This document shows, piece by piece, positions 1 through 8,197 of a DNA stretch of 52,963 bases. Origin of the DNA: Streptacidiphilus melanogenes. GTDB taxonomy: Bacteria > Actinomycetota > Actinomycetes > Streptomycetales > Streptomycetaceae. The stretch lies in NCBI RefSeq assembly GCF_000787835.1, contig NZ_BBPP01000052.1, forward strand, positions 1 through 52,963, in the 5' to 3' direction. The position numbers were made by a program, and so were the translations under genes. Within the stretch, counting starts at the first letter, position 1, and each line of letters starts with the position of its first letter. A model generated the notes under the pieces. It was not told the DNA's origin, did no database searches, and saw only the letters and a list, made by a program, of their open reading frames with translations.

Positions 1-2
1 GT

Positions 3-59
3 CCGGAGCAGCGCGAGCGGCGCAACCCGCCGCGTCAGCGCGGTCCGCGCCAGGGCTGA
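3..59 (+). CDS. C-terminus of an upstream protein (partial)
   Basis: Only the last 18 codons are inside the window, in the frame that opens at base 3 and ends at TGA 57-59. The residues are rich in Arg, Pro and Gln and look like a disordered basic tail. The perfect palindrome at 63-94 directly after the stop supports a real gene end here. Nothing can be said about function. Confidence 0.4.
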   Translation, partial: PEQRERRNPPRQRGPRQG

Positions 60-62
60 CGG

Positions 63-94
63 CCGCCCGCGCCGCCGCGCGGCGGCGCGGGCGG
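63..94. terminator. Perfect 32-bp GC palindrome, probable terminator
   Basis: Two 16-base arms (63-78 and 79-94) are exact reverse complements with no separate loop, so in RNA the central bases would form the loop. There is no U-tract. It starts four bases after the stop of the partial upstream gene and lies before the next small gene, as expected for a factor-independent stop signal in a high-GC actinomycete. Confidence 0.6.
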
Positions 95-157
95 AGCGGT
101 TTCCTCCGCCCGGTCCTGCGGGGACACTGCTGGGGACACAGCTCAGCAGGGGGGATC

Positions 158-325
158 ATGAAGTACTTCGCGAAGATGCGTCGCCCTACCGCGATCATCG
201 CCCTGGCGGTGCTCGCCGTCGGCACGGCGATCGGCATCGCGCGGGCCGTCCAGGACGGCCCGGACTACACCGGGGGTCTGGGGCCCGCGCACGCCGTGGT
301 GGGCTTCGGCCACCGGGCGCGCTGA
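158..325 (+). CDS. Small single-span membrane peptide, 55 aa
   Basis: ATG at 158 is preceded by a G-rich ribosome site (AGCAGGGGGGATC) at good spacing, and the frame closes at TGA 323-325. The product begins MKYFAKMRRP and continues with a hydrophobic segment at about residues 11-28 (IIALAVLAVGTAIGIA). The Gly/His-rich tail probably lies outside the membrane. The basic N-terminus followed by a hydrophobic helix suggests a bitopic membrane peptide or an uncleaved signal anchor. A 14-bp-stem hairpin follows within 20 bases. I do not recognise a family. The strong ribosome site and bracketing terminators are the main support. Confidence 0.55.
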   Translation: MKYFAKMRRPTAIIALAVLAVGTAIGIARAVQDGPDYTGGLGPAHAVVGFGHRAR

Positions 326-340
326 CGCGCTGACAGCGCA

Positions 341-370
341 GAGCACCGCCGGTCGCGACCGGCGGTGCTC
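341..370. terminator. Bidirectional terminator between convergent genes
   Basis: Arms 341-354 and 357-370 are exact 14-base reverse complements around a two-base centre. The hairpin sits between the stop of the small membrane peptide (plus) and the stop of the dacB-like gene (minus), so it can serve both. Confidence 0.8.
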
Positions 371-398
371 TCCTCGTACCCGGGGCCGTGCGCCTCTG

Positions 399-2024
399 TC
401 AGAGGTGCGCCGAGGCCTCCTCCTGCAGCAGGGCGGAGATCTGGTTGGTGTCGTCGAAGATCCGGATCACGCCCTGGAGGTCGGGGGCGGTCGCGGAGTT
501 GACGAGCACCACGAAGATGACCAGGTGGCCGTCGTTGGTCAGCAGGTAGCCCGCCTGGCTCTGGTCGGCCACCACGGGCCGCCCGTTCAGGTCGTCGATG
601 CCGATGACGGTGCCGGGCTTGGCGAAGACCTTGCCCTTGGCCGGGCAGCCCGGGCAGGAGATCGCGTTCGAGCCGTTGACCCCCAGGATGGGCAGGGAGT
701 ACCGGAACGCGGTCGCGTCGGGGGTGTGCAGCCAGTAACCGAGGATCTCGGCGAGGCCGACCGGGGTGGCCTTCTCCGTCGCGTCGCCGCCGCGCCCGTC
801 GTCGAACGCGAACTGGGTCGGGTCGACGTGCGCGACCTTGGTCAGGAAGTCGTGCTCGACCGCGAATCCGGCGCCGATGCAGTCCTTGCTGCCCGCCAGC
901 ACGGCCATGTTGCACAGGGCCAGGTTGGCGCCCAGGTTGTGACTGACCTTCAGGATGAGCTTGGCGTACTGCCGGTAGGGCGGGGAGACGAAGGCGGCCA
1001 CCCGCGGGTCGCCGGCGTAGGACGCGGGCAGCGTGCGCTGCGGGTTGGGGCCGGTCGGCCTCGCGGTGACGGTGACGCCCGCGCGGCCGAGCGCCTCGAT
1101 CAACGCGGTGCGGCCGAAGGCGTTGGGGTCCTTGATGTCGGAGGTCCGCAGCTGGGGCTCGCTCCCGGCCGCGATGGTGCCGGACAGGGTGATCCGGGTG
1201 CCGTCACGGGAGGCGCTGACGGTGATGTTCGTCGTGCCCCCGGCCGGGACCGTCTTCACGTGGGACACGACGCGGTACGGCGCGACCTGCGGGCGCCAGA
1301 ACAGCTTGGCCGTGTGTCCGGGGGTGGTCGGGGTGGTGAGCAGGTCGATCAGGTTGTCGTTGATGATCAGCGGGGTGGGCTGCGGGTCCAGGGCCGGGGG
1401 CGTGAAGATCCTGGGGTCGATGACCACGTTCCCGTCGACGCGGGTGATGCCGGACGCGCGCACCTGCCGGGCGATCCGGTTCAGGCCCGCGAGCGGGTTC
1501 TCCGGGGTGAGGGTGGCCCCGGGCAGGTCGTTGGCGGACGTGTGGTCCACATTGGTGTAGTCGACCGAGCCGTCCGGCTTGGTGCGGCCGCCCATCGTCA
1601 GGTCGCCCTGGGCCACCAGCGCCAGGTTCCCCTGCAGCGTGGAGCCGCGGCGCGTGCCGGTCGCATAGACGGGTGTGGTGAACCGGTGGTCCGGGCCGAG
1701 GCTGTGCCAGGCCGCCGAGATGGTGACGAGCTTGGTGTCCGAGCCTGGGACGAAGGACTGGCGCGCGAACTGGGAGTGGATCACCGTGCCGTCCGAGGGG
1801 TCGACCTCGTACAGACCCCACTGCGCGTGCTCGTATCCCGGCTTGTGCATGATCGCCTCGACGGCGGGCGGGATGGGGAAGGCGTGGTCGTTCGCGCGCG
1901 CGGACGCGGTCGCCAGCGCAGTCGGTGCGGTGGCCGCCACGCTCGCCGCGGTCACGAGCGCGACGCAGGCGGCGGCCCAGGGCCGCAGCCGGCCCCTACG
2001 GAACATCGGTTTCACGGGATTCAT
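399..2024 (-). CDS. dacB: DacB-type D-alanyl-D-alanine carboxypeptidase/endopeptidase (S13-like)
   Basis: Exported low-molecular-weight penicillin-binding protein of the S13/PBP4 type, expected to trim or cleave peptidoglycan stem peptides outside the membrane. The start chosen at 2024 gives 541 aa with a typical signal peptide (RRGRLRPW, then a hydrophobic stretch, then an Ala-rich cleavage region near residue 42). The S-x-x-K motif is S95-D-T-K98 in GSDTKL, and the S-x-N motif is S361-H-N363. The third motif, normally K-T-G, reads K469-P-G-T472, which is unusual. The long insertion between the first two motifs is typical of PBP4 relatives. The frame extends 99 codons further upstream, but that part lacks a signal and reads like non-coding DNA. 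The gene is divergent from a class A penicillin-binding protein, and the shared 252-bp gap may hold both promoters. Confidence 0.88.
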   Translation of the reverse strand: MNPVKPMFRRGRLRPWAAACVALVTAASVAATAPTALATASARANDHAFPIPPAVEAIMHKPGYEHAQWGLYEVDPSDGTVIHSQFARQSFVPGSDTKLVTISAAWHSLGPDHRFTTPVYATGTRRGSTLQGNLALVAQGDLTMGGRTKPDGSVDYTNVDHTSANDLPGATLTPENPLAGLNRIARQVRASGITRVDGNVVIDPRIFTPPALDPQPTPLIINDNLIDLLTTPTTPGHTAKLFWRPQVAPYRVVSHVKTVPAGGTTNITVSASRDGTRITLSGTIAAGSEPQLRTSDIKDPNAFGRTALIEALGRAGVTVTARPTGPNPQRTLPASYAGDPRVAAFVSPPYRQYAKLILKVSHNLGANLALCNMAVLAGSKDCIGAGFAVEHDFLTKVAHVDPTQFAFDDGRGGDATEKATPVGLAEILGYWLHTPDATAFRYSLPILGVNGSNAISCPGCPAKGKVFAKPGTVIGIDDLNGRPVVADQSQAGYLLTNDGHLVIFVVLVNSATAPDLQGVIRIFDDTNQISALLQEEASAHL

Positions 2025-2276
2025 GCACACCGTCGATTCTGGAAGGCGGACCTGGTCCGATATATCCTTAATTGCACTGATTTCCGCGGCAGCATCGTAC
2101 GTCCCCGGACCCCGCGCACCCGCCGGCCCCACCGGCGGATGACGGCATGTCAGGCTCAGATCACCCCTTCGGCGGACCGCCTTGACGGGCGGTGAACAGC
2201 CGACGCACAGCGGGTTGTCGCACAGTTGTGACGCTGCACGAACCGTTTCAGCGATCTTGGTGCTTAGGGTTGGGCC

Positions 2277-4382
2277 GTGGCACCGACGCGTTCCGATAAC
2301 CCAGGCATATCCCAGCAGCACTCGCCCCGACGTGTCGGGCGCACACTCCTCCTCGCCGCCCGGCTGGTCGGCGTCAGCGCACTGGCGGGCGTGGTCGTCG
2401 CCGGCCTCGCACTCCCGGCCGTCGGCGGTCTGGGCCTCGGCGCCAAGGGCGCCGCCGACAGCTTCAACAGCCTCCCCGGCGATCTCGTCGTGCCGACGCT
2501 CTCGCAGGCCTCGAAGATCTACGACGCCGACGGCGGCGTGATCGCCACCGTCTACTCACGGGACCGGACGGTCGTGCCGCTGAGCAAGGTCGCGCCGGTG
2601 ATGCAGAGCGCACTCGTGGACATCGAGGACCACCGCTTCTACCAGCACGGCGCCATCGACCTCCAGGGCACGCTCCGCGCGCTGCTCAGGGACGGCGCCA
2701 GCGGCGGCGTCTCCCAGGGCGGTTCGACGCTGACCCAGCAGTACGTCAAGAACGTCTTCGTCGAGGAAGCCGGCGACAGCGCGGCCGCCGTCGCCGAGGC
2801 GACCCGGCAGACCCTCGGGCGCAAGATCCAGGAGCTGAAGTACGCGATCGAGCTGGAGCAGAAGCTCAGCAAGCAGCAGATCCTCGACAACTACCTGAAC
2901 ATCACCTACTTCGGCGGCGGCGCGTACGGCGTCGAGGCCGCTTCCGAGCTCTACTTCAGCGAGCACGCCGCCCAGCTGACCCTGCCCCAGGCCGCCATGC
3001 TGGCGGGCCTGGTCCAGTCGCCCTCCGCCTACGACCCGGTGCACGACCCGGCGGCGGCGCTCACCCGCCGCAACGAGGTGCTGGACGCGATGGCCACCTA
3101 CGGCACCATCAGCAAGGCGCAGGACGCCCAGGCCAAGGCGAGCGGGCTCGGACTCAAGGTCACCGTCCCGAAGACCGGCTGCATCGCGGCCAAGCCCGGC
3201 GACGAGTTCTTCTGCAACTACGTGGAGCACGTGCTGCTGGACGACCCGGTCTTCGGCGCGACGCCGCAGGCCCGGCAGGCTCTGTTCGACCAGGGCGGAC
3301 TGCGGATCAACACCACGCTCAACCCGCAGGACCAGTCCGCGGAGGAGCAGGCCATGCACGACAACATCTACGCGAGCGACAAGGCCGTCGCGGTCTCCAG
3401 CATGGTGCAGCCCGGCACCGGGCAGATCCTGGCGATGGCGCAGAGCCGCCCCTTCGGCCCCGGCGAGAACCAGACCGAGATCAACTACAACGTCGACGCG
3501 CTGCACGGCGGCGGCGAGGGCTTCCAGACCGGCTCGGTCTTCAAGGCGATCACTGCGGCCACCGCCCTGTCCGAGGGCTACCCGCTCACCTACCAGATCG
3601 ACTCCCCCGCCGTGGCGGACTACCCGGCGATGACCGACTGCAACGGCGTGGTCCACCCGGCCGTCAGCGGCGACCGGAACGACACCCCCAAGCCGTACGG
3701 CAAGATCGACATGGTGACCGCCATGGCCAAGTCGGTGAACACCTACTTCGTCCCGCTGGAGGCCCAGGCCGGTCTCTGCAACGTCGTGCACATGGCCCAG
3801 CAGCTCGGCCTCGGCAACCAGGGCATGCTCAACCCGTCCGGGACCGCCCTGGAGCCGATCGCCCAGGCGCAGTCGCTGACCCTCGGCGTCAACGACCTGG
3901 CCCCGCTGCAGATCGCCGACGCCTACGCGGCCTTCGCGGCGAACGGCACCTACTGCGCCCCGACCGCCCTCACGTCCGTCACCAACGCGCAGGGCAGGAG
4001 CCTGGCGGTGCCGTCGGGCGACTGCCGGCAGGTGCTCCCGCCGACCGTGGCCCAGCAGGTCAACACGCTCCTCAACTCGGTCGTCTCGGACCAGGGCACC
4101 GGCGCCACCATCGGGCTCCCGTACTCGGACGCGGGCAAGACCGGTACGACGGACAGCGAGGCGCAGGCCTGGTTCGCCGGCTACACCGCCGAGCTCTCCG
4201 ACGCCACCGTGGTCACCGACCCGAACCACCCGTTGAACTCCCTCAACGGCACGGACATCGGCGGCAGGAGCTACGACCCCGCCTACGGCTACCTCACCGC
4301 CGGTCCGGTCTGGCACGAGGCCATGGTCGGGGCCATGCGGGGCCTCCCCAACAACCCGCTGACCTTCGCGCCCGTCCAGTGA
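2277..4382 (+). CDS. Class A penicillin-binding protein (GT51 + transpeptidase)
   Basis: Bifunctional peptidoglycan synthase that polymerises lipid II and cross-links strands at the outer face of the membrane. GTG start at 2277 and 701 aa. One membrane anchor lies at about residues 24-50. The GT51 domain has the catalytic glutamate E117 in IEDHRFYQHG, then QGGSTLTQQYVKN and the YFGGGAYGVEAAS region. The transpeptidase domain has S420-V-F-K, S486-V-N and K621-T-G. The protein ends soon after the transpeptidase domain, without PASTA repeats. It is divergent from the DacB-type carboxypeptidase, so a synthetic and a trimming cell-wall enzyme sit side by side. Which numbered Streptomyces PBP it corresponds to cannot be told from sequence alone. 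Confidence 0.93.
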   Translation: MAPTRSDNPGISQQHSPRRVGRTLLLAARLVGVSALAGVVVAGLALPAVGGLGLGAKGAADSFNSLPGDLVVPTLSQASKIYDADGGVIATVYSRDRTVVPLSKVAPVMQSALVDIEDHRFYQHGAIDLQGTLRALLRDGASGGVSQGGSTLTQQYVKNVFVEEAGDSAAAVAEATRQTLGRKIQELKYAIELEQKLSKQQILDNYLNITYFGGGAYGVEAASELYFSEHAAQLTLPQAAMLAGLVQSPSAYDPVHDPAAALTRRNEVLDAMATYGTISKAQDAQAKASGLGLKVTVPKTGCIAAKPGDEFFCNYVEHVLLDDPVFGATPQARQALFDQGGLRINTTLNPQDQSAEEQAMHDNIYASDKAVAVSSMVQPGTGQILAMAQSRPFGPGENQTEINYNVDALHGGGEGFQTGSVFKAITAATALSEGYPLTYQIDSPAVADYPAMTDCNGVVHPAVSGDRNDTPKPYGKIDMVTAMAKSVNTYFVPLEAQAGLCNVVHMAQQLGLGNQGMLNPSGTALEPIAQAQSLTLGVNDLAPLQIADAYAAFAANGTYCAPTALTSVTNAQGRSLAVPSGDCRQVLPPTVAQQVNTLLNSVVSDQGTGATIGLPYSDAGKTGTTDSEAQAWFAGYTAELSDATVVTDPNHPLNSLNGTDIGGRSYDPAYGYLTAGPVWHEAMVGAMRGLPNNPLTFAPVQ

Positions 4383-4425
4383 GCCCGCGCCGGGGCCACC
4401 GTGCCCCGGCCGGTTCGGCGCCGCG

Positions 4426-5304
4426 TCACGCGTAGTGGGTGATGTCCGCGACGGTGAAGCCCTGGGCCTGGATGTGCCGGTACAGGTTCGCCATCATCTG
4501 CACCATGGTCTCGCCCTTCAGCTGCGCCGGACCGCGGAAGTGGCAGAGGATGATGTCGCCGGGCCGGAGCCGGTGCGCGGCGGTCTGGTACTGCATGTCG
4601 TGGATCTCCATCGACTCCTTCCACAGCATCATGCCCCGCAGTCCGGCCTCCTTGACCGCCGTGACGGTCGTGGCGTTGTAGTTGCCGCCCGGCGGCCGGA
4701 AGATGTACGGCGTCGTGCCGTACTCCCGCTTGAGCTTCTCCTGCTGCCCGGCTATCTCCTCCAGCTGGCGCGCGGCGGACATCCGCGGCATGGCCAGCGG
4801 GTGGGTCAGCGTGTGGTTCTGGATCGACACGTACCCGGTCGCGTACAGCTCGGCGAAGTAGCGGTAGTCGTCCCTGATCAGGGTGTCCGCAAGGCTCAGC
4901 GTCAGCGGGATCTTGAAGTCCTTGACCATCTGGACGAACGCCGGGTCCTTCTCCACCCCGTCGTCGATGGTGACGAAGACGACCTTCTCGGTGATCGGGA
5001 CCCGCGAGAAGACGAGCGGGTGCGCGGCGTTCAGCGTGACCGGCTTGACCGAGGGCGGGGGCGGCGGCGGGGCGAAGGGCTTCAGCCCCGGGTAGCGCCG
5101 GGCTATCAGTTCGGCGTCCACCCCGCTCGCCGGGGTGGACGAACTCGCCGAGGGAGTCGGCGACGGACCCGTTCCCGCGGCGTCCGAGGAGGAGCGGCCC
5201 CCGGTGCTGCCGCACGCCGTCGCGAACGAGCCCAGGGAAGCGAGAACCGCCGCGCCGCCCAGGAAGCGCCGACGTGACCACGAGGGTGTCCATAGTTCCG
5301 TCAC
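4426..5304 (-). CDS. Lipoprotein polysaccharide deacetylase (NodB domain, CE4)
   Basis: Predicted metal-dependent deacetylase of N-acetylated sugars in the cell wall or an exopolysaccharide. GTG start at 5304 and 292 aa. The leader has a Tat-like SRRRFLGG followed by a hydrophobic run and a lipobox ending at C31, so the protein is probably a Tat-exported lipoprotein. A Ser/Pro/Thr linker follows, with a run of prolines near residues 79-84. NodB motifs are visible: TIDDG with D114 and D115, N163-H164-T-L-T-H168, R203-P-P-G-G, and a late ILCHF. It converges on the penicillin-binding protein gene, which fits a role in wall modification. Confidence 0.9.
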   Translation of the reverse strand: MTELWTPSWSRRRFLGGAAVLASLGSFATACGSTGGRSSSDAAGTGPSPTPSASSSTPASGVDAELIARRYPGLKPFAPPPPPPSVKPVTLNAAHPLVFSRVPITEKVVFVTIDDGVEKDPAFVQMVKDFKIPLTLSLADTLIRDDYRYFAELYATGYVSIQNHTLTHPLAMPRMSAARQLEEIAGQQEKLKREYGTTPYIFRPPGGNYNATTVTAVKEAGLRGMMLWKESMEIHDMQYQTAAHRLRPGDIILCHFRGPAQLKGETMVQMMANLYRHIQAQGFTVADITHYA

Positions 5305-5342
5305 AGGTCAGAAGCTCTCATGGCGTCCACAGCAACTTCAAA

Positions 5343-5361
5343 CCACCCTGGCACAGGGTGG
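5343..5361. repeat. 8-bp inverted repeat upstream of the deacetylase
   Basis: CCACCCTG and CAGGGTGG flank a three-base centre, 39 bases upstream of the deacetylase GTG start. The position fits an operator or 5' leader hairpin. No regulator can be named. Confidence 0.35.
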
Positions 5362-5535
5362 CTGATCACAACCTGATTCATACCGGGCGGCAGATATGTC
5401 AAAGTACGGTGCGAATAGGACGGAGTACGACCGAAGAGAGCAGAAACGGGCCGGGCGCCGCCACGATGGCGGCCACCCTCACCTGGGGCCCCTGGCCGTG
5501 GCGCCAGTCCGTGACCGTCCGGCCCGGCGGGCTGA

Positions 5536-5727
5536 GGCGGCAGGCGCGGCCGGCCGGCGGCCGGAATTTTTCGCGATCGTTTGTCCGCGCCCGGTCGATG
5601 TTGGCTGCGCACCGCCGCGCCTCCACCCGGCAACTCCCCGGTCCCGGCCGGCTACTGGGTCGCCGCCGACTGCCTCCAGGCCGCGGCCTGCGGGATGTAC
5701 CAGGCCGAGAAGCTGAGCAACAGCTGA
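5536..5727 (+). pseudogene. Possible remnant: C-terminus of an exported protein
   Basis: This open stretch has no convincing start but ends with residues that look truly coding: PVPAGYWVAADCLQAAACGM followed by a short helical-looking tail and TGA at 5725. The two cysteines seven residues apart (a CLQAAAC motif), the aromatic run GYW and a good stop followed by a hairpin suggest the end of a secreted domain. Upstream, the frame degrades into Arg/Pro-rich sequence and a stop at 5533. It may be the scar of a deleted gene, or chance. I cannot assign the family. Confidence 0.3.
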
Positions 5728-5746
5728 CCCACCCCGCCCCGGGCCG

Positions 5747-5781
5747 CCCCGGCGCGGGGGGCTCGTCCTCCCGCGCCGGGG
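5747..5781. terminator. 12-bp stem terminator
   Basis: Arms 5747-5758 and 5770-5781 are exact 12-base reverse complements around an 11-base loop. The hairpin lies just beyond the stop of the collagenase gene (minus) and after the possible remnant (plus). Confidence 0.65.
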
Positions 5782-5789
5782 CTTCGGGA

Positions 5790-8021
5790 TCAGCCCCGTT
5801 TGACCGTGATCTGCTGGGAGGTGGTCGCGGTGCGGCCGTTGCCGTCGGTCACGGTGAGGGTGACCAGGTAGCTGCCCGGCTTGGCGTACCTCTTGGTCGG
5901 CGAGGCGGCGGTGGAGTGGGTGCCGTCGCCGAAGTCCCAGGCGAACGAGGTGATCCTGGCTTTTCCGACGTCGCCGGACCGGTTGGTCAGGCGCAGCGTC
6001 AGGCCGCCGGTGGTCGCCCGGAACGCGGCCGTCGGCGCGCCCGCGCCGACGCAGGCGCCGGTCGCGCAGGCGTCGAGCCAGCGGGCGAAGTCGGCGTCGT
6101 AGCGGGTGCCGAGGCCGTCGTAGACCGCGTAGCCGCCCTTGTAGTCGCCGACCCGGAAGCGGGCCAGCATCTGCTGGACGATCGCGGGGTGCTTCTCGAC
6201 CATGTACCGGACGGCCAGGTAGCCCCACGGGTAGGTGCGGGTCACGTCGCTGTTCTCGTAGGTGTTCTGGAACAGCGTGCTCAGCGCGTAGGTGTGCTTG
6301 GCCGCCTCGGCGACCGCCTCGGTGTCGGTGACGCCGCGGTAGGTGTAGGAGACGTACTCGGCCACGCCCTCGATCCACCAGACGTCCGGCACGGTCGTCT
6401 CGGCGGTGAAGTCGCCCAGCATGTCGTAGCGGCCGTCGAGGTCGTGGGTGAACTCGTGGTTGAGGTTCCAGACCCGGGCGGTGAAGCCGTCGTCCTTCGG
6501 CTGCTGGTAGACGATCGACATCGGCTGGTTCTTCGGGTCGGCCGGGTCGCCGGTCAGGGTGATGCCGCCGTTGTCGGTGTCGACCCCGAAGATCGCGCCC
6601 GCGTAGGTCTGGTAGTCCGCCGGGCTCGCGAACACCACGAACCTCACCGTGTTCTCGTACTGGTGGGGCAGCGGCCGGGTCCGTCCCACCAGCTTCTGGA
6701 CGAACGGGTCCTGGCCGCGCAGGCTGGCGCAGACGGCGGCGAGGTCGGCCGGGGTGAGTGCCTGGGCCTGGACCGTGTGCGCGGCGTCGCAGGTGTGGTT
6801 GATCGGCAGGGCCGCCTTGGTCAGCCGCTGCGGCAGGTCGCACACGCCGTAGTAGCCGCAGTCGGACTGGTCCTCTCCCGCGGCGAGACCGGCCACGCCC
6901 ACCCAGAGCGGTGCGGTCCGGCCGGTGATCGAGGAGGCGTCGAGCAGGCCCTTGACCAGCGGTCGTACCGTGCTCCGCAACGCCGGGTGCTCGACGAACC
7001 GCGCGGTCTCCACACCGGCGTTGGCGTCGAGGAACGCGTTCGCCGTGCCGAGCAGGCCGGTGTGGTGCAGGGCGAACGCGTCGAGGGTGCGGACCACCGA
7101 CGGGTCGGCGGTGACCGCGGCGACGAAGTCCGGGAACTGGTGGCCCCGGTAGAGCGGGGTGAAGACGTCGTTGACGAAGTTCACCATGTACCAGGAGGAG
7201 TCGTAGGCGGCGCTGTAGCCGTCCAGCACCCGCTGGTACAGGGGGAGGTAGCGGGCCTGGAGGTCGGCGCTGTCGGTGAGGACCACGACGTCCCCGGCGA
7301 CCTCGCCATTGGCGTCGCTGACGTCGCCGAAGTGCGGTGAGGCGACGAAGGCGTCGATGCCCCCGGCGACCGCCGAGGTGAGCGCGGAGTCGTAGGCGCC
7401 CACGTCGGCGCTGTCGTTGAACTGCACGTAGTAGCCGGCGCGGAGGAAGAGGACCAGCTGCCAGATGCCGGTCGAGTCGTCGCCGGTGTACGCGTGCGCG
7501 GCCGCCGTGAAGGCGTCGGCTATGGACGTCATCCGGCTCTCACGGAACACCGCGCCGGCCTCGGGGCCGGTGGCGCCGAAGAGGGTGTCGACGCAGTCGG
7601 TCGTCGCGGACTCGACGAAGGAGACCAGGGCGGCGCCGCTGCGGCTGCCGAAGTCGGCGGGCGTGCAGGACGCCGTCGCGGGACGGGCCGGCGCGCCCGG
7701 CCGCGGCGAGGTCGGCAGGGTCGGCGAGGACGGCTGGGTACGCGGCGGAAGCTGGGCCGCGGTCAGGCGCCCGGTCTGCACCGCCGCCTGGTCGGCGGTC
7801 CCGCCGGTGCGCGCACCGGTCGGCGGCAGCGGGCCGGCCGTGCGCGCGAGGGCCTGGGCGTCAGCGGGGTGTGCGTCAGCGGGGTGGGCGTCACCGGCGG
7901 ATGCGGGGCCGGGGTCCGCGGTGGGCGCGGCAAGGCTGGGCGCCGCGAGCAGCCCGACGCAGGCCGTGGCCGTCGCCAGGGCGACGGCCAGTCTTCCGGA
8001 CAGGGGAGATCGGTGACGCAT
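5790..8021 (-). CDS. Secreted microbial collagenase (peptidase M9) with PKD domain
   Basis: Zinc metalloprotease expected to degrade collagen or gelatin outside the cell. The start at 8021 is fixed by an AAAGGAG site five to six bases upstream and gives 743 aa with a clear signal peptide (RLAVALATATACVGLLAAP). A Pro/Ala/Thr-rich segment with repeated HPADA units follows. The catalytic zinc motif is H522-E-F-T-H526, followed by WWIEGVAEY with E551 and E555 as candidate third ligand and helper. Residues from about 656 to 743 form a PKD domain (FAWDFGDGTHS, then LVTLTVTDGNG), a common substrate-binding appendage of these enzymes. The gene stands alone, with terminators nearby. Confidence 0.92.
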   Translation of the reverse strand: MRHRSPLSGRLAVALATATACVGLLAAPSLAAPTADPGPASAGDAHPADAHPADAQALARTAGPLPPTGARTGGTADQAAVQTGRLTAAQLPPRTQPSSPTLPTSPRPGAPARPATASCTPADFGSRSGAALVSFVESATTDCVDTLFGATGPEAGAVFRESRMTSIADAFTAAAHAYTGDDSTGIWQLVLFLRAGYYVQFNDSADVGAYDSALTSAVAGGIDAFVASPHFGDVSDANGEVAGDVVVLTDSADLQARYLPLYQRVLDGYSAAYDSSWYMVNFVNDVFTPLYRGHQFPDFVAAVTADPSVVRTLDAFALHHTGLLGTANAFLDANAGVETARFVEHPALRSTVRPLVKGLLDASSITGRTAPLWVGVAGLAAGEDQSDCGYYGVCDLPQRLTKAALPINHTCDAAHTVQAQALTPADLAAVCASLRGQDPFVQKLVGRTRPLPHQYENTVRFVVFASPADYQTYAGAIFGVDTDNGGITLTGDPADPKNQPMSIVYQQPKDDGFTARVWNLNHEFTHDLDGRYDMLGDFTAETTVPDVWWIEGVAEYVSYTYRGVTDTEAVAEAAKHTYALSTLFQNTYENSDVTRTYPWGYLAVRYMVEKHPAIVQQMLARFRVGDYKGGYAVYDGLGTRYDADFARWLDACATGACVGAGAPTAAFRATTGGLTLRLTNRSGDVGKARITSFAWDFGDGTHSTAASPTKRYAKPGSYLVTLTVTDGNGRTATTSQQITVKRG

Positions 8022-8197
8022 CGTCACTCCTTTGCGGACCGTGCACGGATGCGCCTCGCAGGGGGAGCTGAGGCGTGTGTGGCACCGTCTCACCGCCGCC
8101 CGCAGGTCCACAATAAGGTGTGACATAGCATATGTCGGTGAACGGACATAACGCCGAGCCCCGAGCAGTCAGCCCGGAGCCAGTCAGCCCCCGGCGG

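Noticed and set aside
405-2195. Long plus-strand open frame opposite the dacB-like gene
   Set aside because: Residues are Arg/Gly/Val-rich, low-complexity and lack motifs. It is the third-position GC shadow of the real minus-strand gene.
5274-7340. Long plus-strand open frame across the deacetylase leader and collagenase
   Set aside because: Low-complexity Gly/Arg/Val composition. It lies antisense to the collagenase with its clear HEFTH motif.
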